A DNA stretch of 64,000 nt, taken from Nodosilinea sp. WJT8-NPBG4 (GTDB lineage Bacteria > Cyanobacteriota > Cyanobacteriia > Phormidesmidales > Phormidesmidaceae). A program made the position numbers and the translations under genes. The notes under the pieces were generated by a model. It searched no databases, was not told where the DNA came from, and saw nothing but the letters and a program-made list of their open reading frames with translations. The stretch is taken from positions 78,407 through 142,406 of the forward strand of contig JAHHHQ010000051.1 of assembly GCA_019359285.1 (NCBI GenBank), in the 5' to 3' direction. Positions 35,101 through 44,057 of the stretch are shown piece after piece; the stretch's first letter is position 1; each line of letters begins with the position of its first letter.

Positions 35101-36182
35101 ATCGCCTTGGGGTGGTCCTGCCGGGCTGGGCCGCCCACCAGGGCAAAGCCGGTGAGAGAAACCACGGCATCAACAATGGTTTTGGTGTTGTCTACCGGGT
35201 CAAAGAAGTAGGCATTCACGGGCTTAGAAAAATCTAGACCGCCCGCAAACACGGGAATCACCTTCGCGCCCAGGTACTCAAACTCCTGCACCATGGCCAC
35301 ATAGTGGGCCTCGTCACCAGTCACTAGGTGGGTGCGCTGGAGCACCAGACCGATGGTGGGTGCAAGGGGATCCTTGAGATCCTCAGAAATGTCGCGGCGG
35401 GAGGCGTGCCAGTTGAGGTACTCCTTAAGGTCCTCAAACATGTGCGGCGCCATGGGGTGCCAAATGCCCATGTCGGGATAAGTGACGGGCTCCTGGTAGT
35501 CCAGGCTTTCGGGTTGGGGCGCACCCTCGATCTGGCTGTCGGTGATCACGTAGCGATCGGCCAGCATGAGAAAGAAGTTTTCCAGGTTCTCGGGGGAACC
35601 GCCCAGCCAATACTGGAAGCTGAGCATGAAGTTGCGCGCATCCTGGGCCTTCTCGACCGGCAGGTACTTAAGCACCGTGGGTAGGGTGCGCAGCAGCTTC
35701 AGCATCGCATCCTGGAAGCCCGCCCCAGACTTCTCCTTCCGCTTCTTCATGAAGGAGGCGATCATGCTCTTCGACTGGCCAAGCTGGGCCATGGAGAAGC
35801 TGCCCATCTTATTGAGGCGCATCACCTGGGGCATGGAAGGGAAGCACACCGCCACATCGAGGCCGTCGCGTAGGGGGGCAACCGCTTCAACGACCTTGTC
35901 GGCCAAGTCTTCGATAAAGATCAGCGAGGCGATAAATACGTTAGCTTCGGCCACATCCTGCTTGAACGCCGCATAGTTGTTGGCGTCGCGCAGTTCTTCA
36001 ATCAGGTAGCCGTTGACTTCGAAGGCCACTTGAGAGTTGTTGGCGTTGATCGACCGGATGGCCGAGGATAAAGAGCTCTGGTATTGAGGCTCTAGAACCA
36101 CATAGACCACCTTAACCAGACGCCGCCCGCTGAGGTCATCGGGGGCAATGTGGCGAACAGTGGGCTTGACGTGGGTGAACAT
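32184..36182 (-). CDS. chlH: magnesium chelatase subunit H
   Basis: 1332 residues, full family length. ChlH binds protoporphyrin IX and, with the ChlI-ChlD AAA motor, inserts Mg2+ in the first committed step of chlorophyll synthesis. The N-terminal domain (about 25-190: VKVVYVVLEPQYQSSLSSAIRSIN) is followed by the large CobN/Mg-chelatase domain with blocks VLHFGTHGSLEFMPGKQMGMSGTCYPDNLIGSIPNLYYYAANNPSEATIAKRRGYAETISYLTPP and VVNCSGVFRDLFINQMALLDRAVKMAAEADEPLEMNFVRKH. It is a single gene; AAAGGAG lies about 10 nt before the ATG. Confidence 0.97.
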   Translation of the reverse strand: MFTHVKPTVRHIAPDDLSGRRLVKVVYVVLEPQYQSSLSSAIRSINANNSQVAFEVNGYLIEELRDANNYAAFKQDVAEANVFIASLIFIEDLADKVVEAVAPLRDGLDVAVCFPSMPQVMRLNKMGSFSMAQLGQSKSMIASFMKKRKEKSGAGFQDAMLKLLRTLPTVLKYLPVEKAQDARNFMLSFQYWLGGSPENLENFFLMLADRYVITDSQIEGAPQPESLDYQEPVTYPDMGIWHPMAPHMFEDLKEYLNWHASRRDISEDLKDPLAPTIGLVLQRTHLVTGDEAHYVAMVQEFEYLGAKVIPVFAGGLDFSKPVNAYFFDPVDNTKTIVDAVVSLTGFALVGGPARQDHPKAIETLKRLNRPYMVALPLVFQTTEEWEDSDLGLHPIQVALQMAIPELDGAIEPIVLSGRDGLTGRAISLQDRIESITQRAMKWANLRRKPKLDKKLAITVFSFPPDKGNVGTAAYLDVFGSIYKVLEAMKQNGYDVQDLPESPQALLQEVIHDAQAQYNSPELNIAYRMPVREYQALTPYSERLEENWGPPPGNLNTDGENMLVYGKAFGNVFIGVQPTFGYEGDPMRLLFSRSASPHHGFAAYYTYLNKIWGADAVLHFGTHGSLEFMPGKQMGMSGTCYPDNLIGSIPNLYYYAANNPSEATIAKRRGYAETISYLTPPAENAGLYKGLKELSELIGSYQGNKESGRAVQIVNAIIETARICNLDRDVALPEGDTGELSNEERDNLVGKIYIKLMEIESRLLPCGLHVVGKPPTAEEAIATLVNIGSLDREEDGIKSLQRIIAESIGRDIDDIYGNSDRGHLADVQLLYDINQGVRAAVAALVHEQIDAEGRVSMVSRLNFLNIGRKEPWIKSLHEAGYKNVDTDAIKPLMEYLEFCLEQVCADNELGALLQALEGEYLLPGPGGDPIRNPDVLPTGKNIHALDPQSIPTTAAVQSAKIVVDRLLERQRQENGGAYPETIATVLWGTDNIKTYGESLAQMMWFVGVKPVPDSLGRVNKLELLSLEELGRPRIDIVVNCSGVFRDLFINQMALLDRAVKMAAEADEPLEMNFVRKHALEQAAEMGIGLREAATRIFSNASGSYSSNINLAVENSTWENEAELQEMYLKRKSFAFNSDNPGVMDSNRGLFESALKTADATFQNLDSSEISLTDVSHYFDSDPTKLVASLREDGKAPAAYIADTTTANAQVRTLSETVRLDARTKMLNPKWYEGMLSHGYEGVRELSKRLVNTMGWSATAGAVDNWVYEDVNTTFIQDPEMCKRLMDLNPNSFRRMVTTLLEVNGRGYWETSDENLEKLQELYQEVEDRIEGVE

Positions 36183-36573
36183 GCAGTAAAACTCCTTTCG
36201 TGGCTTTGGCTAAGGCTGGGGGCTGCTACGGCTGCCGAATCGAGTCACAGCGATTGAGGCGGGCCGCAGAAAGGCTTCATCAAACTCTACAGGAAATATT
36301 TCGTAACGAAAGCAAAATCAAAGGCGCCTTTCATGTTTGTATCAGAAATCCTTGCTAGATAAGGCTTAGGGCGTTTAGGTGACACAATTTGAAATAAATC
36401 AACCTAGGCTTTGTTAACAAAATTTACAGTACGGCGGGATCACTCCTCTCATTTTCGTAACAAAGTGTTAATTAAACGCTGGGGAAGGAAATATAGCTTG
36501 CTCACTCAGCCCTTGACTCTACAGCGGGCTGGAATGTGTAGGCTTAAACCATCAGGCATTTGGGAGACGAACT
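36183..36573. other. intergenic region, 391 nt, divergent promoters of chlH and the DUF305 gene
   Basis: AT-rich and expected to hold a long chlH leader. No binding site recognised with confidence. GGGAG before the DUF305 ATG is its ribosome binding site. Confidence 0.45.
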
Positions 36574-37227
36574 ATGCGATTGAGACAGCCTTTAGCGACG
36601 ATGCTAGCCCTGGCTACCCTAGTACCGATAGCCTCCTGCGGCGCTAGCAATATGGAAGCCATGCACGAAGGCCATGCCACTGGAGACAGGGCTGAGGAAC
36701 AGATAATGCACAGCGGTCACGGGATGGAGCTGGGCCCTGCCGACGCCACCTACGACCTGCGCTTTATCGACGGCATGATTCCCCACCATGAAGGGGCCTT
36801 AGTCATGGCTGAAGCGGCGCTGGAGAACTCCCAGCGACCCGAAATTCGCCAGTTGGCCGAAGACATTATTGCGGCCCAGCAGGTGGAGATTGCTCAGATG
36901 CAGGATTGGCGGGCGGCCTGGTACCCCGATGCCCCCGCTGAGCCGATGATGTACCACGCCGAAATGAAGCACGACATGGCCATGAGCGAAGAGATGATCT
37001 CAGCCATGCGGATGGATATGGATCTCGGTGGAGCCGACGAGGAGTTTGACCTGCGCTTCATCAACGCGATGATTCCGCACCACGAGGGAGCTGTGGCGAT
37101 GGCGGAGGATTTGAAGGAAAAGAGTCAGCGTCCTGAACTTCTCGCCTTAGCCGACGAGATCATTACCTCTCAGCAGGCTGAGATCGATCAAATGACGCAG
37201 TGGCGGCAAGAGTGGTACCGGCAATAA
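36574..37227 (+). CDS. DUF305 copper-binding lipoprotein (CopM-like)
   Basis: 217 residues. The signal peptide ends in IASC with lipobox Cys22, so it is probably lipid-anchored in the periplasm. Two copies of the DUF305 unit: TYDLRFIDGMIPHHEGALVMAEAAL (about 60-125) and EFDLRFINAMIPHHEGAVAMAEDL (about 150-215). It is rich in Met and His (MEAMHEGHA, MHSGHGME, MKHDMAMSEEM), as in the copper-binding CopM of Synechocystis. It probably binds Cu(I) in the periplasm. No CopRS regulators are adjacent. Confidence 0.87.
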   Translation: MRLRQPLATMLALATLVPIASCGASNMEAMHEGHATGDRAEEQIMHSGHGMELGPADATYDLRFIDGMIPHHEGALVMAEAALENSQRPEIRQLAEDIIAAQQVEIAQMQDWRAAWYPDAPAEPMMYHAEMKHDMAMSEEMISAMRMDMDLGGADEEFDLRFINAMIPHHEGAVAMAEDLKEKSQRPELLALADEIITSQQAEIDQMTQWRQEWYRQ

Positions 37228-37233
37228 CTCAAA

Positions 37234-37264
37234 AGCGCGCCCCCGGATTGATCCAGGGGCGCGC
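37234..37264 (-). terminator. terminator for the TPR gene ending at 37309
   Basis: AGCGCGCCCC and GGGGCGCGCT (10 bp) enclose a GGAT/ATCC inner pair. Reading on the minus strand TTTT follows. Confidence 0.65.
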
Positions 37265-37308
37265 TCGCGCAACGTTCTGGGGAACAAGGGTTTACCCCAT
37301 CGACCTAA

Positions 37309-37725
37309 CTACTCAAGCCACTGCTTAACGCGTGACAGGCTCTTCCAGTCGGGCTTGCGAACCAGACCGTCATTGATGCTGTCCATGACTTCCTGTTTCA
37401 GGTCGTCGGCGACGGTCATAACTTGGCCGGCGATTTCGACATGCTCGCGCACGCCGGGCTTACCCGAGTCGAGCATGGCCACCGCTAGGTTCACCCGCCC
37501 TTGAGGGTCTTGAGGGTTGAGCTTGACCGCTTTTTGGGCGGCTTTGAGGCCGGCGTTGGGCTTGTCGGTCAGCAGGTAGAGCCAGGCCAGGCAGGCCCAG
37601 GCGGAGGCACTCTTGGGAGCGCGATCGCACACCTCTTTAAATACGGGAATCAGCTCAGCGGGATCTTCGCCCTTTTTGTAACGCTCGATGCCCTCATCGA
37701 ACAGGGTTTCTACGGTTTGAGTCAT
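37309..37725 (-). CDS. small TPR protein
   Basis: 138 residues with about two to three tetratricopeptide units (VETLFDEGIERYKKGEDPAELIPVFKEVCDRAPKSASAWACLAWLYLLTDKPNAGLKAAQKAVKLNPQDPQGRVNLAVAMLD). Soluble, no signal peptide. Conserved in cyanobacteria as far as I recall, without known partners. It lies 62 nt downstream of the IscA/SufA-like gene on the same strand, so the two may share a transcript; a role in Fe-S assembly is only a possibility. Confidence 0.7.
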   Translation of the reverse strand: MTQTVETLFDEGIERYKKGEDPAELIPVFKEVCDRAPKSASAWACLAWLYLLTDKPNAGLKAAQKAVKLNPQDPQGRVNLAVAMLDSGKPGVREHVEIAGQVMTVADDLKQEVMDSINDGLVRKPDWKSLSRVKQWLE

Positions 37726-37787
37726 AGTCTATGAACTATCTAAAGCGATATCCAGCAAAGCACAGATTGTAGCCCCGTAGGGTGTCC

Positions 37788-38144
37788 CTACGCCCCGAAG
37801 GACTTACCGCAGCCGCAGGTCTGGACGGCGTTGGGGTTGGTGAACTGGAAACCACCGCCGATCAGCGCGTCGCTGTAGTCGAGCATGAGCCCGTAGAGGT
37901 ACAGCAAGCTTTTTTTGTCGCAGATCACGCGAAAGCCTTCATAGTCATAGACTTCGTCGTGCTCGTTGATGTTGGTAGGGTCTTCAAAATCCATGGTGTA
38001 GGACATGCCAGAGCAGCCGCCTTGGCGCACCCCTACTCGCAGGCAGAGCTCTTTGTTGCCCTGGGACTGCTGGAGAGCCTTGACGTGCCGCAGGGCCGTT
38101 TCCGACATCAAAATACCTTGGGTTTGTTCGGTGGCTTGAGCCAT
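37788..38144 (-). CDS. A-type Fe-S carrier (IscA/SufA family)
   Basis: 118 residues. The three family cysteines are Cys44 (GGCSGMSY), Cys110 and Cys112 (TCGCGKSF). A-type proteins accept clusters from the scaffold and hand them to apoproteins. It has the pattern VGVRQGGCSGMSYTMDF of the cyanobacterial SufA/IscA group; which of the paralogues it is cannot be decided. AAAGG precedes the ATG. It lies away from the suf cluster, next to the TPR gene. Confidence 0.9.
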   Translation of the reverse strand: MAQATEQTQGILMSETALRHVKALQQSQGNKELCLRVGVRQGGCSGMSYTMDFEDPTNINEHDEVYDYEGFRVICDKKSLLYLYGLMLDYSDALIGGGFQFTNPNAVQTCGCGKSFGA

Positions 38145-38485
38145 TTCAACCTTTCGATGTAAGTACAGCTTCTACCATCATAAACAGAGTCACCCCAACC
38201 GCAGCCAGAGCAGCCTAAATTGTTTTGAAATCTAACACTTTCGTCGTCTAGGCTTAGCTGATACCGTCAAGAATTTCTATAGTTTATAGCAGTCGCTCTG
38301 GGCTCTCCCTGCCCAAGGAGGGATGCTGGCTAAGGTGCAGTATCTCAACTTAGGGGACTGTACCGAAGGGCACGCGGCTGAGTTGCTGTGGGCAGTTGAT
38401 GATTAAACTTGGCTATGCTGACCAAAGCTGTGCCCAAGCCAGCGGTCGCCTAACCATTTGTTCCATCTGTCGTTATCGTTAGCCC
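38145..38485. other. intergenic region, 341 nt, divergent promoters
   Basis: Between the IscA-like and DUF6930 genes. I see no repeat, small gene or known site. Confidence 0.4.
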
Positions 38486-40162
38486 ATGACTCGATTGAAC
38501 CGCATTACCATCGATCGCCTGAAGCGGCTGCCCCGTGTAGCCAGCGTATGGGAGGGCGATCGCCGTTCGGTGGGCGGTTTGATGGATGACGACGGCGGCC
38601 TGCGCCAGCGCCATACTGAGACCAGCGACTGCATTCTGTGGGTTGACAGCAGCCACGGCGCGGTGCGAGGGCTGACCATTGTGCCCACCACCTGCGGCTA
38701 TGAGCCAGTGGTGCGCACGCTGTTGCAGGCAATTGAGTCGCCCCAAGGCAACCTGGCCCCGGCCAGGCCGCACAAAATTGTAGTCAGCGATCGCGAAATT
38801 CAGTTTTACCTGCGGGGGGCGCTCCAGGGGCTTGATATTGCCATCGACTACGCCCCCGAGCTGCCCCTGATCGACGAGCTGTTCAACGCCCTCCAGCAGT
38901 CGGCTGAGATGACCGAGGCCGAGCTACCCCCTCGCTATGCCGAGGCCATGATCGACAAGGCCATGGAGATTTGGGAACTCGCTCCCTGGAACACCCTCAA
39001 CGAGCAGCAGGTGCTAGCCGTTGAGCTAAACACCTGGGAGCTCGACACCCTCTACGTGTCAATGCTGGGCATGGGGGGCGTGGAGTATGGCCTGCTGATG
39101 TATCGCTCCCTCGACTCGCTCAAGCAATTTCGCCAGCGGGTGCTGATGGGGCAGCAGTCGCCTAAACAGATGCAGGAAGCTTTTTTAGAGCAAGACTGCC
39201 TGTTTCTCAACTTTGAGCTGTTTGACGACGAACCTTTCCCCAACATGCCCCAGCCTGTGAGCTGGCTGGCCTCGGCTCCAGAGGCAGTGCAGCCCGACTT
39301 CGGCAGCATTCACCCCCTAGAGGGCATGCGCAGCCAGCTCGCCGACGAGGAAGGAGCCACGTTTTTGGTGGTGCTGGAGGCGCTCCAGCGCTTTATCACT
39401 CGCTACCGGGCCCAGCTCGAAAAGCCTCCCCTCAAGGCGCTCCAGAGTAGCTATAAAATTCCTAACCCCGAAAAAAATGGCGGCGCGTCGCCGCTGAAGG
39501 TGACCGTTAAGACCTTGCCCGAAGTGACCGCAGAGCTGGCAGCCGACGCCGATGATGTCCTCGACGACGGCCCCGAGGGCCTGGTCAATTTTCCGGTGCT
39601 GCGCGACGACTATGTGCCCGAGGGGGCGATCATCATCCTCACCCAGTTTCAGCAGCAGGTGCTCAACGATCTGCGCCATGACTCGGCGATCGCCTTTCAG
39701 GGCCTAGAGGGCAAATGGACGCACAATGGCACCGCCAACTCCCCCGATCTGCCGGTGGTGCTGATTCAAACCTCGCGCCCCAAGGCCAAAACCTTAATCC
39801 AGCAGTTGCAAGAGGCCCAGGGCGTGCAGGCCGTGTGCTTTAACCCCGGCAGCGACCCCTTTAGCGGTGAGGCCTTTGAGCTAGGCATGCTGCAGACCGG
39901 CGATGGCGAGCTGCACCTGTTCGCCGAATACGAAACCAATGGCAGCACTGATCGCCACCTGCTGGAGCGCTGGAATAGCTGGCAGCGGGAGTGTAATGGG
40001 ACCTGTGCGGTGATTATTGCCAGCGGCATTACCGGCAGCAGCAAGGGCAAACCCAGCGTGAAGGATATTTTAGGTGTGTTTGAAGCCCGCTGTAAGACAC
40101 CGAAGGATTTGCACCTGCCGCCGCTGATGTTGCAGTACGCGTCGGAGTGGGAGTTGGACTAG
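38486..40162 (+). CDS. DUF6930-type conserved cyanobacterial protein
   Basis: 558 residues. It is an acidic soluble protein with an N-terminal part RLKRLPRVASVWEGDRRSVGG...DCILWVDSSHGAVRGLTIVPTTCGYEPVVRTLLQAIE that I associate with the DUF6930 group of cyanobacterial proteins. The C-terminal half contains a further repeat-like unit (PVVLIQTSRPKAKTLIQQLQEAQGVQAVCFNPG). No signal peptide, transmembrane helix or catalytic motif. The role is unknown. Confidence 0.75.
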   Translation: MTRLNRITIDRLKRLPRVASVWEGDRRSVGGLMDDDGGLRQRHTETSDCILWVDSSHGAVRGLTIVPTTCGYEPVVRTLLQAIESPQGNLAPARPHKIVVSDREIQFYLRGALQGLDIAIDYAPELPLIDELFNALQQSAEMTEAELPPRYAEAMIDKAMEIWELAPWNTLNEQQVLAVELNTWELDTLYVSMLGMGGVEYGLLMYRSLDSLKQFRQRVLMGQQSPKQMQEAFLEQDCLFLNFELFDDEPFPNMPQPVSWLASAPEAVQPDFGSIHPLEGMRSQLADEEGATFLVVLEALQRFITRYRAQLEKPPLKALQSSYKIPNPEKNGGASPLKVTVKTLPEVTAELAADADDVLDDGPEGLVNFPVLRDDYVPEGAIIILTQFQQQVLNDLRHDSAIAFQGLEGKWTHNGTANSPDLPVVLIQTSRPKAKTLIQQLQEAQGVQAVCFNPGSDPFSGEAFELGMLQTGDGELHLFAEYETNGSTDRHLLERWNSWQRECNGTCAVIIASGITGSSKGKPSVKDILGVFEARCKTPKDLHLPPLMLQYASEWELD

Positions 40163-40243
40163 GGAAGGGTTAAGGGGTGGATGGGTAGAGGGTGGATGGG
40201 TGGGATAAGGAAATGTCCACCGCTGACTCACGATGTTTGGGTC

Positions 40244-40266
40244 GTAGGGTGGGCATTGCCCACCAT
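40244..40266. repeat. palindromic GTAGGGTGGGC repeat, copy 4
   Basis: GTAGGGTGGGCATTGCCCAC, identical to the copy at 10491. Located between the DUF6930 and VOC genes. Confidence 0.75.
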
Positions 40267-40361
40267 TGCGCTGGTTTCCACATTTGGAAAAATCGCATTG
40301 CCGATCGCACGTTGGTTTAAACCAAACTTGCTATGTTGAGACCATTCTGGCGGAGAGGGCT

Positions 40362-40748
40362 TTGGCTGAGGTATTTGTAAACTGCACCAGTGCTTTTGTG
40401 GCTCTGGCCAGCGTCGATTTTGAGCGGTTGGTTGGCTTTTATGGCGAACTGCTCCATCAGTCGGCCCGGCCCTACCAGCGCGATCGCTACGCTGAGTTTC
40501 AGCTGCCGGGGCTGAGGCTAGCGATTTTTAAGCCCAAAGCTGACCAGGTAGGCCAGTTTGCTGCCCCCGGCAGTGGCGCGATGAGTCTGTGCTTAGAGGT
40601 GACGGATTTGGCGGGGGCGATCGCCCATCTCACCCACTTAGGCTACGCGCCCCCCGGCCCTGTGCTGACGGCTTCCCACGGTCGCGAGGTCTATGCCTAC
40701 GACCCTGACGGCAATCGGCTGATTTTGCACCAGGGTCTTGCCGAGTAG
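40362..40748 (+). CDS. VOC superfamily (glyoxalase/dioxygenase-fold) protein
   Basis: About 128 residues from a TTG at 40362 preceded by GGAGAGG; no ATG fits the domain start and the frame stays open to 40266. One VOC domain: FVALASVDFERLVGFYGELL, YAEFQLPGLRLAIFKP, MSLCLEVTDLAGAIAHLTHLGYA, GREVYAYDPDGNRLILHQ. The metal-site glutamate near the end is replaced by a residue set I cannot align with confidence, so enzyme activity is open. It could be a glyoxalase-like or binding protein. Confidence 0.75.
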   Translation: MAEVFVNCTSAFVALASVDFERLVGFYGELLHQSARPYQRDRYAEFQLPGLRLAIFKPKADQVGQFAAPGSGAMSLCLEVTDLAGAIAHLTHLGYAPPGPVLTASHGREVYAYDPDGNRLILHQGLAE

Positions 40749-40880
40749 GGCTAAACGCGTGACCCGCAGATTGATTTCTGCCCTAAGATTTTTGGGAAAC
40801 GTGGCAGTATTGAAAGGGATACGCCCTTTGGGGCTAACCCTTCAGCATTTGTCGGTAATCGTGGCCAGGTGGGCTAACCC

Positions 40881-42023
40881 ATGAGACCCCAAGATCCCAA
40901 CTTTCCCCCAGAAATTCCGCCCATTCCGCCCCCGCGCAACACCGATCAATCGGAGCAAGGAGATACTGATGGGCCAGCGTCCCCCAGCTTGAATACCAGC
41001 GCCGAGATTGAGGAAGAATCTGCACCCTTTGAGGCCGTCAACGGTGACTTTGCCAAGCTGTCCAGACAAGATTTGGGTGAAGAGGATGCTCCAGCAGAGC
41101 CAGTGTTTGGCGATCGCGCCTCTGGTCAGGCTGCTGACGTTGCTCCCTACAGCACTACCTCAAACAACGGTCGCTCTGCCTCGCCAGACCCAGCTCCCTG
41201 GACCGACAGCGACTTAGAAGATCTAGAAGATCCGCTGCCGGTACAAACCCCAGAGCCTCAGCTCACCGACATTGACCGGCGTCAAATGCCTGACAGAGCC
41301 GCCGCCTACCATAGGGCTCGGCCAGTGGCCCCGGCAGAAGACGTTTGGGCCGATACCGGCATTCCCTACCAACCGAAGGAGCTAGGTGTGGTTGACCAAC
41401 TGCTGCTGCTGCTGGCCGAGGGGGCAACCCTGTGGAAGAAAGGGCTGCGGTGGGTGCGATCGCAGCTGCCCCCCGATCTTCAACGGAAGCTCTCAGACGG
41501 CATGCTGACCGCCATTGCTCTGGGTCTGCTGATGCTGCTGTTGGCCCTCTGGAACCCCTTGGGCGCGAGGCGAGGCGAGCCTGTTATCGCCTCAGAACCC
41601 CTGCCTCAAATTACGGCGGCAGAATCTGATGTTGACGACCCGTTTGCGGCCCCCGTCCCCACTGCAGAGCAGCCCGTTCCAGCCCCCGCGCCCGTGGTTG
41701 AACCCACACCTGAGCAGAGTTTAATCACCGATATTCAAAACCGGGTTAGCAGCATTAGCCGCTCCTATGGGGCAGGGCTTATTCAATCGGTAGAGGTCAA
41801 CCTGCCAGAAAATACCCTAGGCGTGAATGTGGCTGAAACCTGGTACGGCCTGCTGACCAGCCAGCAGAACGACGTGGCCCAAGACATCTATGCCCAGGCC
41901 CAGGGGCTCAAATTTGGCACCCTGCAACTACGTGACCCCGCGGGTGTGGTGGTGGCTCGCAACCCAGTAGTGGGGCCAAACATGGTGATTTTGCGACGGC
42001 TGCGTTCGGTGGATGCGGCTTAG
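40881..42023 (+). CDS. proline-rich single-pass membrane protein, cyanobacterial
   Basis: 380 residues. The N-terminal 190 residues are disordered, rich in Pro, Asp and Glu (FPPEIPPIPPPRN). A transmembrane helix at about 212-230 (LTAIALGLLMLLLALWNPLG) is followed by a linker and a C-terminal alpha/beta domain (SLITDIQNRVSSISRSYGAGLIQSVEVNLPENTLGVNVAETWYGLLTSQQNDVAQDIYAQAQGLKFGTLQLRDPAGVVVARNPVV) that should lie in the periplasm or lumen. I know similar hypothetical proteins from cyanobacteria; function unknown. Confidence 0.65.
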   Translation: MRPQDPNFPPEIPPIPPPRNTDQSEQGDTDGPASPSLNTSAEIEEESAPFEAVNGDFAKLSRQDLGEEDAPAEPVFGDRASGQAADVAPYSTTSNNGRSASPDPAPWTDSDLEDLEDPLPVQTPEPQLTDIDRRQMPDRAAAYHRARPVAPAEDVWADTGIPYQPKELGVVDQLLLLLAEGATLWKKGLRWVRSQLPPDLQRKLSDGMLTAIALGLLMLLLALWNPLGARRGEPVIASEPLPQITAAESDVDDPFAAPVPTAEQPVPAPAPVVEPTPEQSLITDIQNRVSSISRSYGAGLIQSVEVNLPENTLGVNVAETWYGLLTSQQNDVAQDIYAQAQGLKFGTLQLRDPAGVVVARNPVVGPNMVILRRLRSVDAA

Positions 42024-42155
42024 CGCACGCAGTAGTGAGGCAAATGGGTGCATGGTCAGCCTCTTCGACTCTGCTCAGAGGCAGAGTCAACGCGACAGAG
42101 TCTTGAGTGAGAATTAATCAGGAGAGGCTCTTAGTAACGTTTTTGGAGTGACGGC

Positions 42156-43856
42156 ATGACCTGGCAACTGGTCGGGGGGTGGCTGCGGTCTCGGACCTGG
42201 ACTCTAGGCGGGCTGAGTCTGGGATTGACTGTGCTGAGCGGGTTGCCGGTGCAGGCGGCGGAAGAAATCTTCTTTAGCTACGGCCCGGTAGAGCGAGCAG
42301 TGAGCACTAGCTCCCTCGAAACCCTGATTGAGTCAGGAGAACTCACCGATGACCTGGCCTTCTACGTCGATTTGGTCGGGCTGAGCGAGGCCGAAGTTGC
42401 TCAACTACGTCAAAACCTCGATCGCCCGTTAGAGATGGATGGGGTGTTGCTGTCCCGTTTTCTCTACACCAACCTAGGCGAAGAGCTGCTGGACCAGGTA
42501 GGGGTAATCCTCAAGACCCGGGCTGGCGGCAACGGCAAGCTGTCGCTGCGGGCGGCGCTGATTCAGGCAGCGAATTCGCCGGAGGGGCTGTCAGCTATCA
42601 ACGTGGTGCGATCGCTGCCCACCGACATGCAGGTCAGAATTAACGACGCCCAGGCAGTAGCCGACGCCGTTGAGCGCATTGTGAATGCTACTACCGATTC
42701 TATTGTTCAGCTAGAGCAGATAACGGTTAGGCAGGCTGCTGAGCGGCCTGCCATCGACTATACCAGCTTGGCTGATCTAACTGTTCCCGGCCCGGCGAGG
42801 GTGCAAATTCAGCGGTTTGAGTTGACCGATACCCAGCGCGATCGCCAGCTCTATGTGGATGTTGTGCGCCCGCGCCAGTGGCGCGGCCAGGCTCCAGTGA
42901 TGGTCTTTTCCCACGGCCTGACCTCTAGCCCTGAGGCGCGGCATCAGTGGGCCTCCCACCTGGCTTCCCACGGCATTGTAGTGGTGTTGCCCCAGCATCC
43001 CGGCAGTGACCGGCAGCAGGTGGCTGACTTTCAGGCAGGACTTAGCAGCGATGTGTTTGAGGTGCAGGAGTTTATCGATCGCCCCCTCGACATTACCTTT
43101 GTGCTCAACGAGCTAGAGCGGCTCAATCCCACAGAGTTTGGGGGGCGGCTCAATCTTGATCAGGTGGGGGTGGGAGGGCACTCGTTGGGGGGCTATACGG
43201 CCCTAGCAGTGGCCGGGGCAGAGCTTAACTTTAACCACCTCCAGGAGGTATGCGATAGCAACTTTATTTACCTGAATATGTCGCTGCTATTGCAGTGCCA
43301 GGCGCTAGAGCTGCCTCGGGAAACCTACCGCTTTCGTGACCCGCGGGTTAATTCGGTGCTGCTGGTCAACCCAGTTAACAGTAGTGTCTTTGGCCCCGAG
43401 GGGCTCGCGGCGGTAAAGGTGCCGGTGATGGTGATTGCGGGCAGCCACGACCCTGCGACCCCTGCCGTGTTTGAACAATTTCGCACCTTTTCGTGGTACA
43501 CCACCGAGAGTCGTTCCCTAGCGCTGATCGAGGGGCAGGCCCACATCAGCGTCTCGGAGGTAGACGCGGGTCTATCGCAACTGTTGTCTAACTTGCCGGG
43601 GCTCACCCTGGCCGAGCCGGAGGTGGTCGATCGCTACCTGAATGCCTTGGGCCTGGCTTTTGTAGGCCGCCACGTGGCCCGCCGACCTGAGTACGGTCTT
43701 TACCTGCGATCGGGCTACGACACCTACCTCAGCCAGGGCGAACCCTTTCGCCTATTTATGGTGAATGCAGGTGTCGAGGTGGATCAGCAGTTAATCACCC
43801 CCTTAGACGACAGACTCAACCCACTGGAACTGCCCAACAGTCAATTGGAGGAGTAG
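42156..43856 (+). CDS. secreted alpha/beta hydrolase with DUF1400 domain
   Basis: 566 residues. Signal peptide (about 1-35, LTVLSGLPVQAAE), then DUF1400 (about 35-160: EIFFSYGPVERAVSTSSLETLIESGELTDDLAFYVDLVGLSEAEVAQLRQNL), then an alpha/beta hydrolase of the platelet-activating-factor-acetylhydrolase-like type with oxyanion region VMVFSHGLTSSPEARHQWASHL and nucleophile GVGGHSLGGYTAL. Likely acid and base are in VIAGSHDPATPA and GQAHISVSE. It is an exported esterase or lipase; the substrate is unknown. GGAG lies before the ATG. Confidence 0.85.
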   Translation: MTWQLVGGWLRSRTWTLGGLSLGLTVLSGLPVQAAEEIFFSYGPVERAVSTSSLETLIESGELTDDLAFYVDLVGLSEAEVAQLRQNLDRPLEMDGVLLSRFLYTNLGEELLDQVGVILKTRAGGNGKLSLRAALIQAANSPEGLSAINVVRSLPTDMQVRINDAQAVADAVERIVNATTDSIVQLEQITVRQAAERPAIDYTSLADLTVPGPARVQIQRFELTDTQRDRQLYVDVVRPRQWRGQAPVMVFSHGLTSSPEARHQWASHLASHGIVVVLPQHPGSDRQQVADFQAGLSSDVFEVQEFIDRPLDITFVLNELERLNPTEFGGRLNLDQVGVGGHSLGGYTALAVAGAELNFNHLQEVCDSNFIYLNMSLLLQCQALELPRETYRFRDPRVNSVLLVNPVNSSVFGPEGLAAVKVPVMVIAGSHDPATPAVFEQFRTFSWYTTESRSLALIEGQAHISVSEVDAGLSQLLSNLPGLTLAEPEVVDRYLNALGLAFVGRHVARRPEYGLYLRSGYDTYLSQGEPFRLFMVNAGVEVDQQLITPLDDRLNPLELPNSQLEE

Positions 43857-43951
43857 GTAAACTGCCTTTACATTTGCCTACCGCCACAATAAAAAGCAAG
43901 ATACATGGCTTCGGTCAGGCATGACCACAGATGGGAACCGACTGTAGCCGT

Positions 43952-43981
43952 AAAAAAGCCCGGCTGAGATCTCAGCCGGGC
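43952..43981 (-). terminator. strong terminator of the 44058-46422 cluster
   Basis: GCCCGGCTGAGA and TCTCAGCCGGGC form a perfect 12-bp palindrome (43958-43981). On the minus strand it is followed by six T, 77 nt past the stop at 44058. Confidence 0.85.
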
Positions 43982-44057
43982 GTCAGGAGCAAACTACAAT
44001 TGCTTGCGGGCGGCGGCTTCGAACCCCTAGCCCCCAGGCCAAAAGCGGCCCAGAACG

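Noticed and set aside
32229..35976. Several open frames of 60-160 codons opposite chlH
   Set aside because: All are reverse-strand shadows of a highly conserved gene.
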